DNA of 64,000 bases, from positions 6,504,155-6,568,154 of the forward strand of contig JASKMD010000030.1 in assembly GCA_030144725.1 (NCBI GenBank). Reading direction: 5' to 3'. The stretch is from Haematococcus lacustris. Taxonomy: Eukaryota; Chlorophyta; Chlorophyceae; Chlamydomonadales; Haematococcaceae. The notes under the pieces are model-generated. The model did no database searches, had not been told where the DNA came from, and saw only the letters and a list, made by a program, of their open reading frames with translations. The position numbers and the translations under genes were made by a program. Shown here piece after piece: positions 11,700-23,063 of the stretch (position 1 is the stretch's first letter; each line of letters starts with the position of its first letter).

Positions 11700-12846
11700 A
11701 TTTCATGTTTGTCAACAAATGTCTACACATGCTTACACATGTCCAAACTCCAAACACATGTCCAAACACATCCAAAACAAGCAGCAGCCATTCAAGTCTC
11801 TGTCCAGCAGCAGTAGGGCTTGACAGTCGCGCTGGCCCGCTGCGCTGCTAGTTTATAGCTGCGTTGTCACGAGTGCTAGCTTAATGGAAAACGGCTGGCA
11901 CGGCACTCGTACGAAGAACACCCTGCCCTCTGCCCAGCAGCCATACGAGGCTGGCGGCTCGGCGGTGTAAACCACTATTCACAACACAAACAAAAACAAT
12001 ACCCTGCCTACTGCCCACTCAATAGCCTGGCACTGGCACTGCCTGGCATTGAACGTATTTGAGAAAACCATTTGCGCTCGCTAGCCATCACTTCGCCTGC
12101 TCATGCTCACATAGCATGGGTGCAGACTTGTTTACCTACCGTAGCAGGGCACACAGATGAGCACACAGTCGGCATCACGCCTTACCTCAGGCCTTGCATG
12201 CCATGACTACTACGACTAAATGAATCAACACACATCAACCCAATCCCAACTTTTCCAAGTGTGCAAGCATCTGCATGACAGTCACAGCCCCAACAATGGC
12301 GAAGTGCAGAGCAAGCGAGCTCGTGTTGCAGCACAGCCTTGTCGGGCCTCCCTGCCTCTAGTCATCGACCCTGCAGTCCCCAGCCCTAGCATTGCCACCA
12401 TCTTCAGGTGCGGGTAGACCTGCAGGCGAGCAGACATAATCATATTCATCGTGGAGCAAGCTGCTATCTGTTGGTGATCTCACTCAGCTGCAATCGAGCG
12501 GTGGCAGGCGAGCCAAGCTGTAGGAGTGGCCACCATGTGGCATGCCTTCTACTTGACGCATGGCTGTAAACTCTACTTTGTTGTGTGCCTGCCATTTGCA
12601 CATGCCTTGTATGTGTCAAGGCAAGTTGAGGTTAGCACCCAACTGTACAACTTACTGCAACCGGGTGTTGTGCCCTTGGTAACACACAGCCCACCCTGCC
12701 CCACTCCTCTGCTGCTCCCGCACTTGCTGTCGCCTCCAACCTAACCCTGATGCCTGTGTCCTGCCTTGCTGTCTCTCTGCTGCCATGCTGCTGCCGCTCT
12801 ACTGCCACTTTGCTCCCACTGCTGCCACCGCTGCCGGCTGCAGCAC
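11700..12846. other. No gene seen
   Basis: About 1.1 kb without a supported exon. Its right end is the intron or downstream flank of the small minus-strand exon at 12847-13005. Confidence 0.4.
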
Positions 12847-13005
12847 CTGGCAGCCCACCTGAACAGCCTGAACACTCGAGGCTGGCGGCCTGTTGACACC
12901 ACGAAGGTGGCAGCAGAGACGTCCACACGCTTGCTGGTGTACACTCCATACGCCCCCCATGAGTCACTCTTGCCCCTGCGCATCACACCCAGCAGGACAA
13001 TGCAC
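12847..13005 (-). CDS. Candidate exon of an unrecognised gene
   Basis: Bounded by ccacag on the upstream side and GTGCTG after GCCAG. The best frame reads CIVLLGVMRRGKSDSWGAYG, then VYTSKRVDVSAATFVVS and RQPRVFRLFRWAAR. No neighbouring exon could be joined with confidence. The hAT element at 13320 is inserted just upstream of it in transcription order. Origin (host gene or older element) is undecided. Confidence 0.35.
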
Positions 13006-13311
13006 CTGTGGCAGAAGGGCTAGGCAAGAAACGAGGGTGACATGGGCGCATGGAGGGTGGTTGATTTCTTACTGGTACTGCAACCCTTTGCTGTGATGCC
13101 GCTTGCAGAACTCCCTCATTTTGGGTCAAGCTAGTGACCAGTCAGCAGCACATCACACAGGCAGCTGGACTGGTTGGCTGGGCAGGCTGGGCAGGCTGGG
13201 CAGGCAGATAGGGCGGTATGCAGGCATATGTGTTGCGCACATCTGGTTGAGGCTGTCTGGCCCATGCCTGAGTCAGAGCCTAAGGCACATGCGCACACAG
13301 TGGGGCGTGGC

Positions 13312-13319
13312 GTGCTGGC
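13312..13319. repeat. Left 8-bp target-site duplication of the hAT element
   Basis: GTGCTGGC, identical to 14769-14776 on the other side of the element. Confidence 0.92.
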
Positions 13320-14768
13320 CAGTGTTTTTTTTTTAACGCTATATATAGCGATCGCTATAAAAAGCGACATTTCAGAGGGCTCCGTGCGCTATGGATTGGA
13401 CCCCTTGCGGACTGTGCTATAGCGCATCGCGTTATAAAAAGTGAACTTTGTACTGCAGCCGCAGCTCGGCTAAGAGCCGCAATTTGGATAAGCGCCGCAG
13501 TCCCGATGGCTGAGGGCCGTGCCCGCCGAGGGTATAGCGATGGTGCCTACTTACAAGCCAGGGCACACGGTAGCCAAAGCCGTGCCATCTTTGTCGAGGA
13601 CCTTATGCAGGAGGTGGCCTTGACGGCCAACAAGATCACTGACATGTACTCAGGCCCCTCCCCCTTCTCTGCACTGGACTTTCCTGAGCTGACAGCCTTC
13701 ACCAATGTGGCAGGACCTGGCAGCTGCCTGGTGTACAACGGCTCTGGCCATTTGGCATTGCAGCCGCATGGGAGTGGCAGTATGACAGTGCAATCAGATG
13801 AGGCTGACAGTGACAGTGAGGATGAGGAGGAGGTAGGCAGCAGGCAGGCAGCAGCAGACATGGAGACAACGTTTGGTGAGAATGAAGAGGAGGAGGAAGG
13901 CAGTGAGCTAGGCAGTGAGCCAGTGCAGCTGTACGCCATCCCCCCAAAAGGGCGCCGCGCTGCTTTAGTGCCAGCCAGTGACTTCCAGCAGCATGTCGAC
14001 AGTGCCAAGCAGGAGCTGGCAGCAACAGCAGATGCTGTGGTACGTGACCTACACAGCCGTTTCCTCCCACCGGAGCATGCCTAAGGACTGGCTGTTGTGT
14101 ACGCCCACTACTGGGACAAGCAGCCCAGCGATGAAGACTTCCTTGAGCGCCTGGCCATTGTCAAGGCCCGGTACTGCATGGACGCGACCCTGGCCAATGG
14201 CCAACAAGCGCCAGCCTTGTTGGACCAGCAAAAGCTATCTGCCCAGCAATCAGCATTTGTGGAAGTCATGCGCTGCCAAGCTGAACACCGTGTGGAGCTA
14301 AGCTCAGCAGCAGCCAACCCAGCCAAGGAGACCACCAAGTTGTGGCGCTACCTGGCTGGCCAACCCATCACCAAGGCTGACATCTTGGAGTACATCAAGC
14401 TGGCAGAGCTTGCTCTGGTCATGACACCAGGCTCAGTGGAGGAGGAGCGCATGTTCTCAGACATGGCTTACCTCAAAGATGACACCCGCAACAGGCTGCA
14501 AGAGTGCCACTTGAATGTGTGCGCCTGTGTCTTCAGCAGCAATCAATTTGACACATTCCCAGATGAGCGTGCCATTAGCAAGTGGCTGGATAACGCTGCT
14601 GTGCGTGGGCGCTACCGCCTTTGATTGGGCCTATTGCTTTGATTTGACATTTTTGTTTTGCGCTATGGGGCCCAATAGGGTCGCGCTATGAACATGACAG
14701 TCCCAATCTCAGCCATGACACTTTGTGCTATGAAATTGGAAAGAGGCCAAATGAAAAAAAAAACACTG
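13320..14768 (+). mobile_element. Non-autonomous hAT-superfamily DNA transposon with intact ends
   Basis: The element starts CAGTGTTTTTTTTTT at 13320 and ends with the exact inverse, AAAAAAAAAACACTG, at 14768: a perfect 15-bp terminal inverted repeat. It is flanked on both sides by GTGCTGGC (13312-13319 and 14769-14776), a perfect 8-bp target-site duplication, the hallmark length of hAT insertions. Near both ends, subterminal copies of a GCTATA/GCGCTAT-like motif recur (13337-13365, 13387, 13418-13440, 14661, 14684, 14727). At 1449 bp it is much shorter than an autonomous hAT element and encodes only a C-terminal transposase portion. The perfect duplication suggests a fairly recent insertion mobilised from elsewhere. 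Confidence 0.93.
13506..14624 (+). pseudogene. hAT transposase, C-terminal portion with one in-frame stop
   Basis: A single frame of 373 codons is interrupted once, by TAA at 14082-14084 (…RFLPPEHA, stop, GLAVVYAHYWDKQ…). The first part has an acidic stretch (DSDSEDEEE, ENEEEEEG). The second part contains the hAT dimerisation signature: LALVMTPGSVEEERMFSDMA followed by YLKDDTRNRLQECHLN. In the family, this C-terminal alpha/beta block mediates dimerisation. The N-terminal BED zinc finger and most of the DDE RNase-H core are absent, so the product could not cut DNA. It might still dimerise, or the ORF may be only a passenger. The stop could also be an assembly error. Confidence 0.8.
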
Positions 14769-14776
14769 GTGCTGGC
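14769..14776. repeat. Right 8-bp target-site duplication of the hAT element
   Basis: GTGCTGGC directly after the terminal CACTG; it matches the left copy exactly. Confidence 0.92.
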
Positions 14777-15191
14777 ATGAAGCGGTCCTGACTAGGGCTA
14801 GGTCCAGACCCACCACTCTGCTCCACTCCTTGGACACACCACGCCTTGAAGTTTATGAGTTGTTGGGTCAGTTGGGAGTCAGTTGGGTCAGTTGGGTCAA
14901 TGTGCATTGCAGCAATGCTGACGGGCAAATGTCATGCAGTGATGATGCTGATGCTGACGATGATGATGGTGATGATGACGCCGACTTGAGCCGTGTGACT
15001 GTGATGGTGATGAGGGCAGGCAAACATGCATCCAGCCTGGCTTAGGCGCTGGGGCGCTGCTGCTGCTGCTGCTGGTCAGGCGGTGATGAACAGCACATGC
15101 GTGCCTCCATCATTCCTCAGCCATCACCACCCAGACCCCGCTCCCGCCCTGCCCCACACAGGCCGTGTGCTTATCTGGAGCCAGGTCTTAC

Positions 15192-16230
15192 TGGTAAAGC
15201 CAGGTCTGCTGGGCCTGTTGGCAGAGCCGTTCAAACTGCCAGCTGCCTCCGTCCAGCTGCAGATGCCCCACCACCTGCACCAACACATCCTTGCACCAGG
15301 AGTCGCTTAATGGCCCCAGCCCTAGCCCCAGCCCCAGCCCCAGCCCCAGCCCCAGCCCCAGCCCCAGCCCCAGCCCCGCCAAGGAAGAATGCAGCATGGC
15401 TTCCACTATGCACACAGCATGAAGGTGTCTAGGAGAAGCATGAGAGCCAAAAAGCAGGAAACGCATGTGCTGCTCTGTTGTCAGCAGCAGCAGCACCATA
15501 TCATTGCGCTCACCAAGCATGAGATCATGAACCCCTAGTCTCTATGCTTGATCAGAGGGCCACTGGCACTGCCAGACCACCCTGCCTGCTGCCCTGCCTG
15601 CTGCCCTGCCTGCTGCCCTGCCTGCTGCCCTGCCTGCTGCCCTGCCTGCTGCCCTGCCTGCTGCCCTGCCTGCTGCCCTGCCTGCTGCCCTGCCTGCTGC
15701 CCTGCCTGCTGCCCTGCCTGCTGCCCTGCCTGCTGCCCTGCCTGCTGCCCTGCCTGCTGCCCTGCCTGCTGCCCTGCCTGCTGCCCTGCCTGCTGCCCTG
15801 CCTGCTGCCCTGCCTGCTGCCTGCCTGCTGCCCTGCCTGCTGCCTGCCTGCTGCCCTGCCTGCTGACCCTCATGGTTGTTGTTAGGTGCCGTTAGCGCCC
15901 CAGGTGGGCCCCTGGTCTCTGCTGCTGCCCCTCACCAGCAGGCCAGCTGGGCCACAGGACCATCAGGGTAGCTGATGCATCTCAGCACCCCAGAGCAGCC
16001 AGGCACCAGTGCCACATGCTGCCGCTGACGCACCTACAGTGGCTGTTGCCTGATCTGCTGTAAGAGAAATGGTGGTGAATGTGATGGTGTCAGTGGATTG
16101 AGGAGTTTAGAAGTGGTGGTTGTGATGGTGGGTTTGGTGCTGCTGCTGCTGCTGGTGGCGGTCAGGGCGCATCACACTGCACACAACCCGCACCTTGAAC
16201 TCTTCAGGCGCACCGGACACCATGTCAAAC
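15192..16230 (-). CDS. Unrecognised multi-exon gene with a (Gly-Leu)n repeat expansion
   Basis: Exon-like blocks on the minus strand are 16230-16194 (FDMVSGAPEEFK, GTGCGG donor), 16033-15936 (VRQRQHVALVPGCSGVLRCI, SYPDGPVAQLAC, GTGAGG donor; phase agrees with the previous block) and about 15527-15192. The last reads VHDLMLGERNDMVLLLL, TTEQHMRFLLFGSHASPRHL, IVEAMLHSSLA, then about ten GL dipeptides from a GGGCTG hexamer run, then DSWCKDVLVQVVGHLQLDGG and QFERLCQQAQQTWLYQ before a GTAAGA donor. The 12-bp minisatellite at 15584-15865 lies in the intron between the second and third blocks. The join to the third block does not close in phase as I read it. I cannot name the family. Confidence 0.45.
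15309..15377. repeat. CAGCCC hexanucleotide tract
   Basis: About eleven near-perfect copies of CCAGCC/CAGCCC. On the minus strand this is GGGCTG, in frame as Gly-Leu repeats between coding segments of the gene at 15192-16230. Confidence 0.9.
15584..15865. repeat. 12-bp minisatellite, unit CTGCCCTGCCTG
   Basis: About 22 tandem copies, nearly perfect, with a few shortened units at the right end. The reverse complement of the same unit recurs at 24254-24388 in a UAH intron. Long ORFs that cross it in several frames are artefacts of the repeat. Confidence 0.95.
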
Positions 16231-16712
16231 CTGCATGGTGGAAGCCACATGCTGCAATGCTTGCATCCCATGCAACCCATGCCTTTAATCAATGCGCTGG
16301 GAAGATGACGATGGCTGACCGGCAGTTCTTCTGCTTCACGACTTCAGTGACAGGACCCGAGGCAGCAGCAGCGAGTGGCAGCAGGTGACAGATGGCAGCA
16401 GGAAGTCAGCAAGAAGCTGGGAGCAGCAGCAGGCAACTGCCTCGTGACTCACCCTTCCCCTTGCATTGAGAACCTGTCTGCCTCTGGCGATGCATTTTCA
16501 GCCATGCGTTCAAATCGGAGCGTCACGTGGAGCCGGCTGCATGGAATGCAGCAAACTGCAAGTTGGTTGCTTCTGTTGCAACCCATGTCAACAAACAACC
16601 CGCCATGATCCAGCTCTCCATGCGGGATGCTGCTCTTCACAAACAAACCCTGCCCTAAGTGTCGCCCTAAAACTTAACCCTGGCCTGAACCCTGACCCAA
16701 ACCCACACTTTG

Positions 16713-18984
16713 CTAGAAAGAGGGGGATAAAACAGGCAGGCTAGGCTGAGATGAGCCTGACGTGGCGATGCAGAGGCTGCTCAATGCCCCACCCAGGTCC
16801 GTCACCCACTTCATGGACTCCCCTCTTAGGCTGTACTCCTGCAGCTGCCACACAGAGGAGGTGGGGCAGGTGACGCTGCGGGTGAGGGGCGCCATGTCGG
16901 TGAGGCACACCTGCAGCCACCACACAACCATGACGCCCTCCCACTCCTCCTCCCCCTCCTTTCCCTCCTCCCCTTCCTCCCCCTCGCCATAAGCCTGATG
17001 CCCTCCCCCTGCCACCTTGCTCCCTATGCCCTCCCGGCCCTTTGCCCCCTCTGCCACTTGGCCCGTTGCCCCTCCCCTTCCCCTCTCCTCCCCTCCCCAG
17101 CCCCAGCCTGCCCCTGGGTGGCGTCCGCTCACCTCAGGCACTGGGTCTGTAGCCCACAGGTTGATGAGAGCCCGGGCAGCTTGGTGCACAATGCCTGGGG
17201 CATGGCTGCCGTCCAGCTTGTCTGACAGCAGCTTGCCCATGCGGCTCCCCACCTGAAGATAGGAGCAGACAGCAACAGAATGGCCGGTTATATAAGCCAT
17301 GGCAGAAACAGCAGTGTAGTTCAATGCCAATGATGATGAAGCTTCAAGGAACTCTGATTGCAACACGGCCACTGTGAGGTGCTAGTTGACAGCAAGGTCA
17401 GAGTAGGGTCTGGTTACAAATCAGACAGGTTGGCAGCCTCAGCCTTAGCCTCAGCCTCAGCCTCAGCCTCAGCCTCAGCCTCAGCCTCAGCCTCAGCCTC
17501 AGCCTCAGCCTCAGCCTCAGCCTCAGCCTCAGCCTCAGCCTCAGCCTCAGCCTCAGCCTCAGCCTCTGCTGCCCGTGCTGCCCTGCCCTGCAGCCAGGCC
17601 ACCCACCACCAGCAACACCTTGGTGTCAGCATCGCCCTGCGCAAGGTTAGCCAACACCTGCAGGGCCAGGGCCAGGGCAAGCACAGGGCCAGGGCCAGGG
17701 CCAGGGGCCAGCACAGGGCCAGGGGCAGGGGCTGAGGGCCAGGGGCAGGGGCTGAGGGCCAGGGGCAGGGGCTGAGGGCCAGGGGCCAGCACAGGGCCAG
17801 GGGCAGGGGCTGAGGGCCAGGGGCCAGCACAGGGCCAGGGGCAGGGGCTGAGGGCCAGGGGCCAGCACAGGGCCAGGGGCAGGGGCTGAGGGCCAGGGGC
17901 CAGCACAGGGCCAGGGGCAGGGGCTGAGGGCCAGGGGCCAGCACAGGGCCAGGGGCAGGGGCTGAGGGCCAGGGGCCAGCACAGGGCCAGGGGCAGGGGC
18001 TGAGGGCCAGGGGCCAGCACAGGGCCAGGGGCAGGGGCTGAGGGCCAGGGGCCAGCACAGGGCCAGGGGCAGGGGCTGAGGGCCAGGGGCCAGCACAGGG
18101 CCAGGGGCAGGGGCTGAGGGCCAGGGGCCAGCACAGGGCCAGGGGCAGGGGCTGAGGGCCAGGGGCAGGGGCTGAGGGCCAGGGGCAGGGGCTGAGGGCC
18201 AGGGGCCAGCACAGGGCCAGGGGCAGGGGCTGAGGGCCAGGGGCCAGCACAGGGCCAGGGGCAGGGGCTGAGGGCCAGGGGCCAGCACAGGGCCAGGGGC
18301 AGGGGCTGAGGGCCAGGGGCCAGCACAGGGCCAGGGGCAGGGGCTGAGGGCCAGGGGCCAGCACAGGGCCAGGGGCAGGGGCTGAGGGCCAGGGGCCAGC
18401 ACAGGGGCTGGGAGCTAGCTGGTGGCCTAAGGCTGGTAGACCTTAGACCCCTGACCAGCCTGCACCGCCACCTTCACAATGTGTGATGCCCCTGTGACAG
18501 GGCCAGATTCATTGCTGCCATTCAAGTCAGTGCGAGGTGACCTGCCCCCGCACCCCAGTCACCCCTGCCACCCCTGCCACCCCTGCCACCCCTGCCACCC
18601 CCCTACCTGCAGGGCCAGCTCCACCACTGTGGCACTCTCGTTTGCCAGCAGTGCCAGGAGGGAGCGCAGCCCATCGCCTTGCACCACCACCTGCCTGCAT
18701 TGAGGCAGCAGGGGCAGAGGCAGGGCGCAGCAGCAGGGCGAAGTGGGGGAGGGCAGGCAGGGCGAAGCAAGGGGGGTATAGCAGGTTGATGCTGGTCAGT
18801 CCGGAGTCAGTTACCCTGTCCATTCCCGTACTGCCCACACTACTTGCCTTGCTGCAGCTGTAGGCCCACTTCAGGCTGCAGCAGGTTAGGCTGGCTGGGC
18901 AGGGTCAGGCTAGGCACGGAGCCTACAGCAGCTCAGCATGATGAACCAGAGTAGCAGCAGTGGGGCAGAGGCAGGCTGAGCAGC

Positions 18985-19030
<46 letters not shown>

Positions 19031-22000
19031 CTCACCGCCTGCCCTTGTCACAGGTGTTGTCTGTACAGAGGCCCATGTAGCGAAGGGCTAGCTGCAGCTC
19101 AGCACGATGCAGGGACCCGGACACGGAGCGGGGGTTGTGGTGGTCCTTCAGCCACTGCAGCAGCTGCACCGCAAGCTGCCAGCCCTGCGGCAAATCACGC
19201 AAGCAGCAGGCAGCGGGCAGCAGAAAATGGCAACAGGCAGGCAATGCGTATAAACAGCAGGCAGCAAGGCAGCAGGCAACAAAGCAGCAGGCAGCGGATA
19301 AACGGCAACAGGCAGTGGGCAGCCCTGACCTGCTAAGGTCTGCCTCCCTGCCTGCCTGACAACCCCTTCGCTCGGTTGCTTGCTCGGCCCACGCCAGCCT
19401 CTCCCTCCTGAGGGGTTGGTCCACTCCCCCAAGCCCCGCCTCCCGTATCCTGATCAAGCTACCCAAGCAAGCTGTGGCGTGTCCGCTGGCAGACTGGTGA
19501 GAAAGACTGCTGGCTGCTTCTTCGCTTGTTTCCCACCACAAGAGTGATGAGGCAGCATATGGTCACACTGCTGCAGCAGTCACGTTGTGGTTCTACCCTA
19601 GACAGGGCCTCCAACTAACGATTACCAGCCTTATCTTTCAGCTGGTACAGTATATGGAGTATATATATATGTATAGAATTGTATATACATGTACAATACT
19701 ATACATATATATATATATGGAGTATCTTTCAGCTGGTACAGTATATGGAGTCACAAGGTCACATTTGTCACCAGTGCGTGCTTGTGGTGCAGTAGCATGT
19801 GATGTAAAGGGATGCGTCTTGTCGCTGAGGCCTGTGGTAGGCTGTGGGGCCCTTCATCACGCTGCGACTCACCAACGCCCTGTCCTTGCAAATGCGGCGC
19901 CACTCGTTGTTCGCCAGGGGGCCCCTGTGGCCAGGGCAGCTGGGGAGAAGCTGCTCGGCAGCTTCTCCCCAGCTGCTTTCTGACAAAGCGTCCTTGGCAA
20001 TGCTTGGCTGCCCCTCTGGCTGCACCAGCCCTGATTCAGGGTGGCTGCTCCTGCTGCCTGTGTCCATAGGGTGCGTGCCCACATTGTTGCCCACACTGAT
20101 GCTGCTGCTCCTGCCATTGCTGCTGCTGCTGCTGCCAGGTGGATGTTGTTGAAGCAAGGGGGGCTGTGGCGCTGTAGAGGTATGGACATGTGGTAGTGCA
20201 AGGCTGGTGGTGGGAGGGCAGCTGGCCACACTGCCCCTCATCACGTCCCCCTGATAGGGATCAGGCAAGGCAGTTGCAGCTAAGGGATATGATGCGATGT
20301 GCACAGCTAAGCACCACCATCCCTATAACGCAGAGAAAACATATGAGCAGCAGCAGCAGTGACAGCAGCAGTAGTGACAGTAGCAGCAGTGACAGCAGCA
20401 GCAGCAGCAGCAGCAGTGACAGCAGCAAGAGCAGTAGTGACGGTAGCAGCAGTGAAAGCAGCAGAACACACGAGGGGTTAGGAATCACAGACCCACAGCG
20501 CTGGCCCGCCTACCTGGTTCATGGTGGGTGGGGTAAGGTGGGGTGGGTGAGCCCCCAGCCCCACAGCTGCCTGATTGCTGAGTTCACCAGCCACCACGGC
20601 CGTGGCCCCGAGCATGTTGGCATCAGGGGCTTCCCAGCCTGCTTCCCCGCCAGGCTCTGACCTTCCTGAGGGTTGCACTGGAGGCAGCACCACCTGTAGG
20701 CACTGTGCCATGTTGCTACCAGCAGCAGCAGGGGGGGATGTGCGGCTGGGGGCGGGGCCGGGGTCAAGGCGGACAGATGAGCCTGGGCCTGAGCCTGGGC
20801 CTGAGCCTGGGCCTGAGCCTGGGCCTGAGCCTGGGCCTGAGCCTGGGCCTGAGCCGGGCGTGGCACAGGTTGCAGCCTGCCCTCCCCTTTCACTTGACAC
20901 TTGTTGAGGAGGTGCGGAGCAGCCGGGGATGGACACCCCTGTCAGCTGTGGGTGACGCCCAAAGTGCCCCATGGCTGCATGGGCATTGGACCAGCCCGGC
21001 TTGCTGCTGCCTCCGCCACCGCCACCAACCCCGCCGACCAAGCTGCCGGTGTTGCGACCGGCGCTACTGCGACCGGTGCTGCTGCCCGGGCTTGAGCCAA
21101 GGTTACCCGGCGAAGAGTTTTTCGGCGGCGATCCCATGCCCGGCAGCTCAGCCAACAGGCAGGTGTCGAGGCGGATCACGCTGTGAGGGTCACTCGACGT
21201 CACACCCCAGTCGCGCCGGCATCGCATCTCCCACCCAAGCTCGTCGCTATTAACGACCTGCTGCAGGCGCCAGCAGGTCTGCGGCCACGCAGGCAACGAG
21301 ACAACTTCTGGCAAGTCTTTCTTTTCTGCTCGTTCTAGTCTGACATCATGGCTAGCTCATTGTCATCGTGTACAGCTGCGGGCAGTAACTTGTAATGCAT
21401 GAATGACAGAGCAAGTCACAGAAATGCCATATGCGGCAAATGTCCATGTGGGCACATGTTTGCATGTGTTTGCATGTGTTTGCATGCACTCCCCTCCCAC
21501 CCAATCATACCTGAGCAAGGGCACAGGCACTGCTGCAGTCCTGGCGTTGGGCCAGCATTGTAAGGCAATCGTCAGGAAGGTCCAACAGCTGCCTGTCTTT
21601 GACCACTTTGGGGGCTGGTACGGTAGGGGACTGCAGTGGCAGAGGTGGTAGGCAGGGGGTGGTGTGCAGGAGGCGCAGGGAATAAGGAGGAGGGGTTGGG
21701 GGCAGGGCAGGGGTGGGATGGCCGGGGTTAGGGGCAGGGGTGGGTTGGGGCTGGGGAGCAAAGAGGATGAGGTTGAGCCCATGCTTCTCCCCACCCTGAT
21801 TTGCTCCTCCTCCATGCGCTGCATGTTGGCCATGGATTGGTTGACACTGGCCATGTGCAGCTGGATGGATGCGGCTCGGGCCAGGATCTCTGCGGTGAGC
21901 CGCTTGGCACGCAGCACCTCATCCATGAGGAGCCTGTGAACCACAAGCTGTGCGGGACCATCTATGCATGAGCCCTCCTACCCCTGGCTGCAGGGGCTAG

Positions 22001-22822
22001 TCAGGCAGGCCAGGTACTTGCCAGCAGGGGCCCGAGGACGCCAGACCAGCCACAAGGCAGCACACTCATTGCAGCAGGCCAGACTAACAAGAAATGAAGA
22101 AAGAAATGAAGAAAGAAAGGAAGAAAGGAAGAAAGACTACACCCTCGCCATCGGGCCCTCCCACCAGCAGCAGATCAGCCTGACCTGATGAATGACCAAG
22201 GTGTCACCTGGTCTCAGGGCCCTGGCTTGAGTCAAGAGCTAAAGTGCGCTGCAGCAAGGGTGGTACCGGCTACGCTGACCCTGCACAGCAAGCAGCGCTT
22301 CTTTGACCTGCTGCCCTAGCTGGGGTTAGGGTTAGGGTTAGGCACCTGTTAAATGGTCTGTTTAAGGGGCTGTTCCAGCGGGAGGGAAGGCAAGTGCCAG
22401 ACAGGCTAGGAGTGGATGAGTGAGTATGGTTGCTGCTGGAGCCAGTGCAATGGATGTGACGGCAAGGTTGCAGGCCACCCTTAAGAGTATGGAGTTGGCC
22501 ACATGCCTGCTTACAATCAAGATGACGAGTTCTGGGCAGGGGGTCTAGGTGGTATCAGGGAAGACGTATGGGTGCCTGGAGGAGAGCAACACACAGGCTT
22601 GCCTCCAAGCACGTCCAGGCGTGCGTTGTGCCCAGGGCGGGAGCTTGAGCAAGAGGATGGTCGTACCTCCATGCGGCACCTCGATTGGTCAAGTTCACGC
22701 GCTATAAGAAAGTCCAGATAATGCATCGTGGAGAAGTCCGATCCCTGGTCTCCCAAGGATAATCTTGGACAGGGGGTATTCGGACATCTCACACATTCTT
22801 TCGCGAAAACATCGAAGGCCAT
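16713..22822 (-). CDS. F-box protein with ARM/HEAT-like repeats
   Basis: Transcribed leftward. First exon 22822-22667 begins MAFDVFAKECVRCPNTPCPR. Exon 21933-21795 is helical (DEVLRAKRLTAEILARAASI). Exons 21588-21511 and from 21278 join in phase to give an F-box: LLDLPDDCLTMLAQ, CSSACALAQ|TCWRLQQ, VVNSDELGWEMRCRRDWGV. Low-complexity G/S/P sequence follows, then EWRRICKDRAL (to about 19873) and GWQLAVQLLQWLKDHHNP (19190-19040). ARM-like exons come last: LRSLLALLANESATVVELAL (about 18688-18610), VLANLAQGDADTK (17657-17619), IVHQAARALINLWATDPVPE (17252-17133) and 16910-16713 (SVWQLQEYSLRGESMKW, stop). F-box proteins usually recruit substrates to SCF ubiquitin ligases; substrate unknown. At least one exon between 22667 and 21933 is unresolved. 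Confidence 0.65.
17432..17567. repeat. AGCCTC hexanucleotide tract
   Basis: About 22 copies of CAGCCT/AGCCTC in an intron of the F-box/ARM gene. Confidence 0.95.
17690..18405. repeat. 38-bp minisatellite, unit begins GGGCCAGGGGCAGGGGCTGA
   Basis: About 17-18 copies of a 38-bp unit, with two places (about 17735-17780 and 18150-18200) where a 19-bp sub-unit is iterated instead. It lies in an intron of the F-box/ARM gene. The three apparent 250-316-residue ORFs here are repeat artefacts, since 38 is not a multiple of 3 and all minus frames stay open. Confidence 0.95.
18985..19030. repeat. AGC trinucleotide tract
   Basis: About 15 near-perfect AGC units ending beside the splice donor of the exon at 19190-19040 of the F-box/ARM gene. 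Confidence 0.9.
19635..19752. repeat. AT-rich duplicated block
   Basis: The words TCTTTCAGCTGGTACAGTAT plus ATGGAGT occur at 19635 and 19724, flanking an AT dinucleotide-rich and partly palindromic core (gtatatacatgtacaatactatacatatatatat). This stands out against GC-rich surroundings, inside an intron. Confidence 0.8.
19936..19976. repeat. Perfect 19-bp inverted repeat with 3-nt loop
   Basis: GCAGCTGGGGAGAAGCTGC, loop TCG, then its exact reverse complement. It lies within the predicted coding exon that ends in EWRRICKDRAL. Confidence 0.95.
20343..20462. repeat. AGC-rich (GACAGCAGCAG) tract
   Basis: Irregular AGC and GACAGC repeats in an intron or low-complexity region of the F-box/ARM gene. 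Confidence 0.85.
20779..20856. repeat. 12-bp repeat, unit GAGCCTGGGCCT
   Basis: About six copies. On the minus strand they read in frame as (GSGP)n within the low-complexity part of the F-box/ARM gene, or lie in an unrecognised intron. Confidence 0.9.
22322..22344. repeat. Interstitial TTAGGG-type telomere-like repeat
   Basis: GGGGTTAGGGTTAGGGTTAG: three units of TTAGGG in a minus-strand intron. Too short to be a former chromosome end on its own. Confidence 0.6.
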
Positions 22823-23063
22823 GCCGCAATCAGTGGCAACTAGCAGCAGCTGTCGTTTGAGCTTATGGCGAGTGCTATGATACAGGTTCTGGGTTTCACG
22901 CTTGCGGCACTCGCGGTGTGCGTCGTTGGCGACGATGGCAGTTGTGCGGGCTGCGCTGGTAGTTGCAGTATCAGTTCACTCGGACATGCAAACTAGGCAT
23001 CGGCTACCTCCGCCGCAGGCAAGAGCACGCCAGCAGTGCAAGCTGACTACTCACTCGTCTTAG
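22823..23063. promoter_or_regulatory. Shared divergent promoter region (F-box/ARM gene and UAH)
   Basis: Only 241 bp separate the two start codons, which point away from each other, so core promoters and 5' UTRs of both genes must lie here or overlap exon 1. I see no clear TATA box. Confidence 0.55.

Noticed and set aside
15535..15895. ORFs over 100 codons on both strands with (CLLP), (ACCP) and (AGQQ) repeats
   Set aside because: Artefact of the 12-bp minisatellite, in an intron of a minus-strand gene.
17414..18402. ORFs of 250-316 codons on the minus strand
   Set aside because: They are open only because of the 38-bp GC-rich minisatellite, and all three minus frames stay open.
22322..22344. 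Former telomere or chromosome-fusion point
   Set aside because: Only three TTAGGG units, inside an intron; too little to support a fusion.
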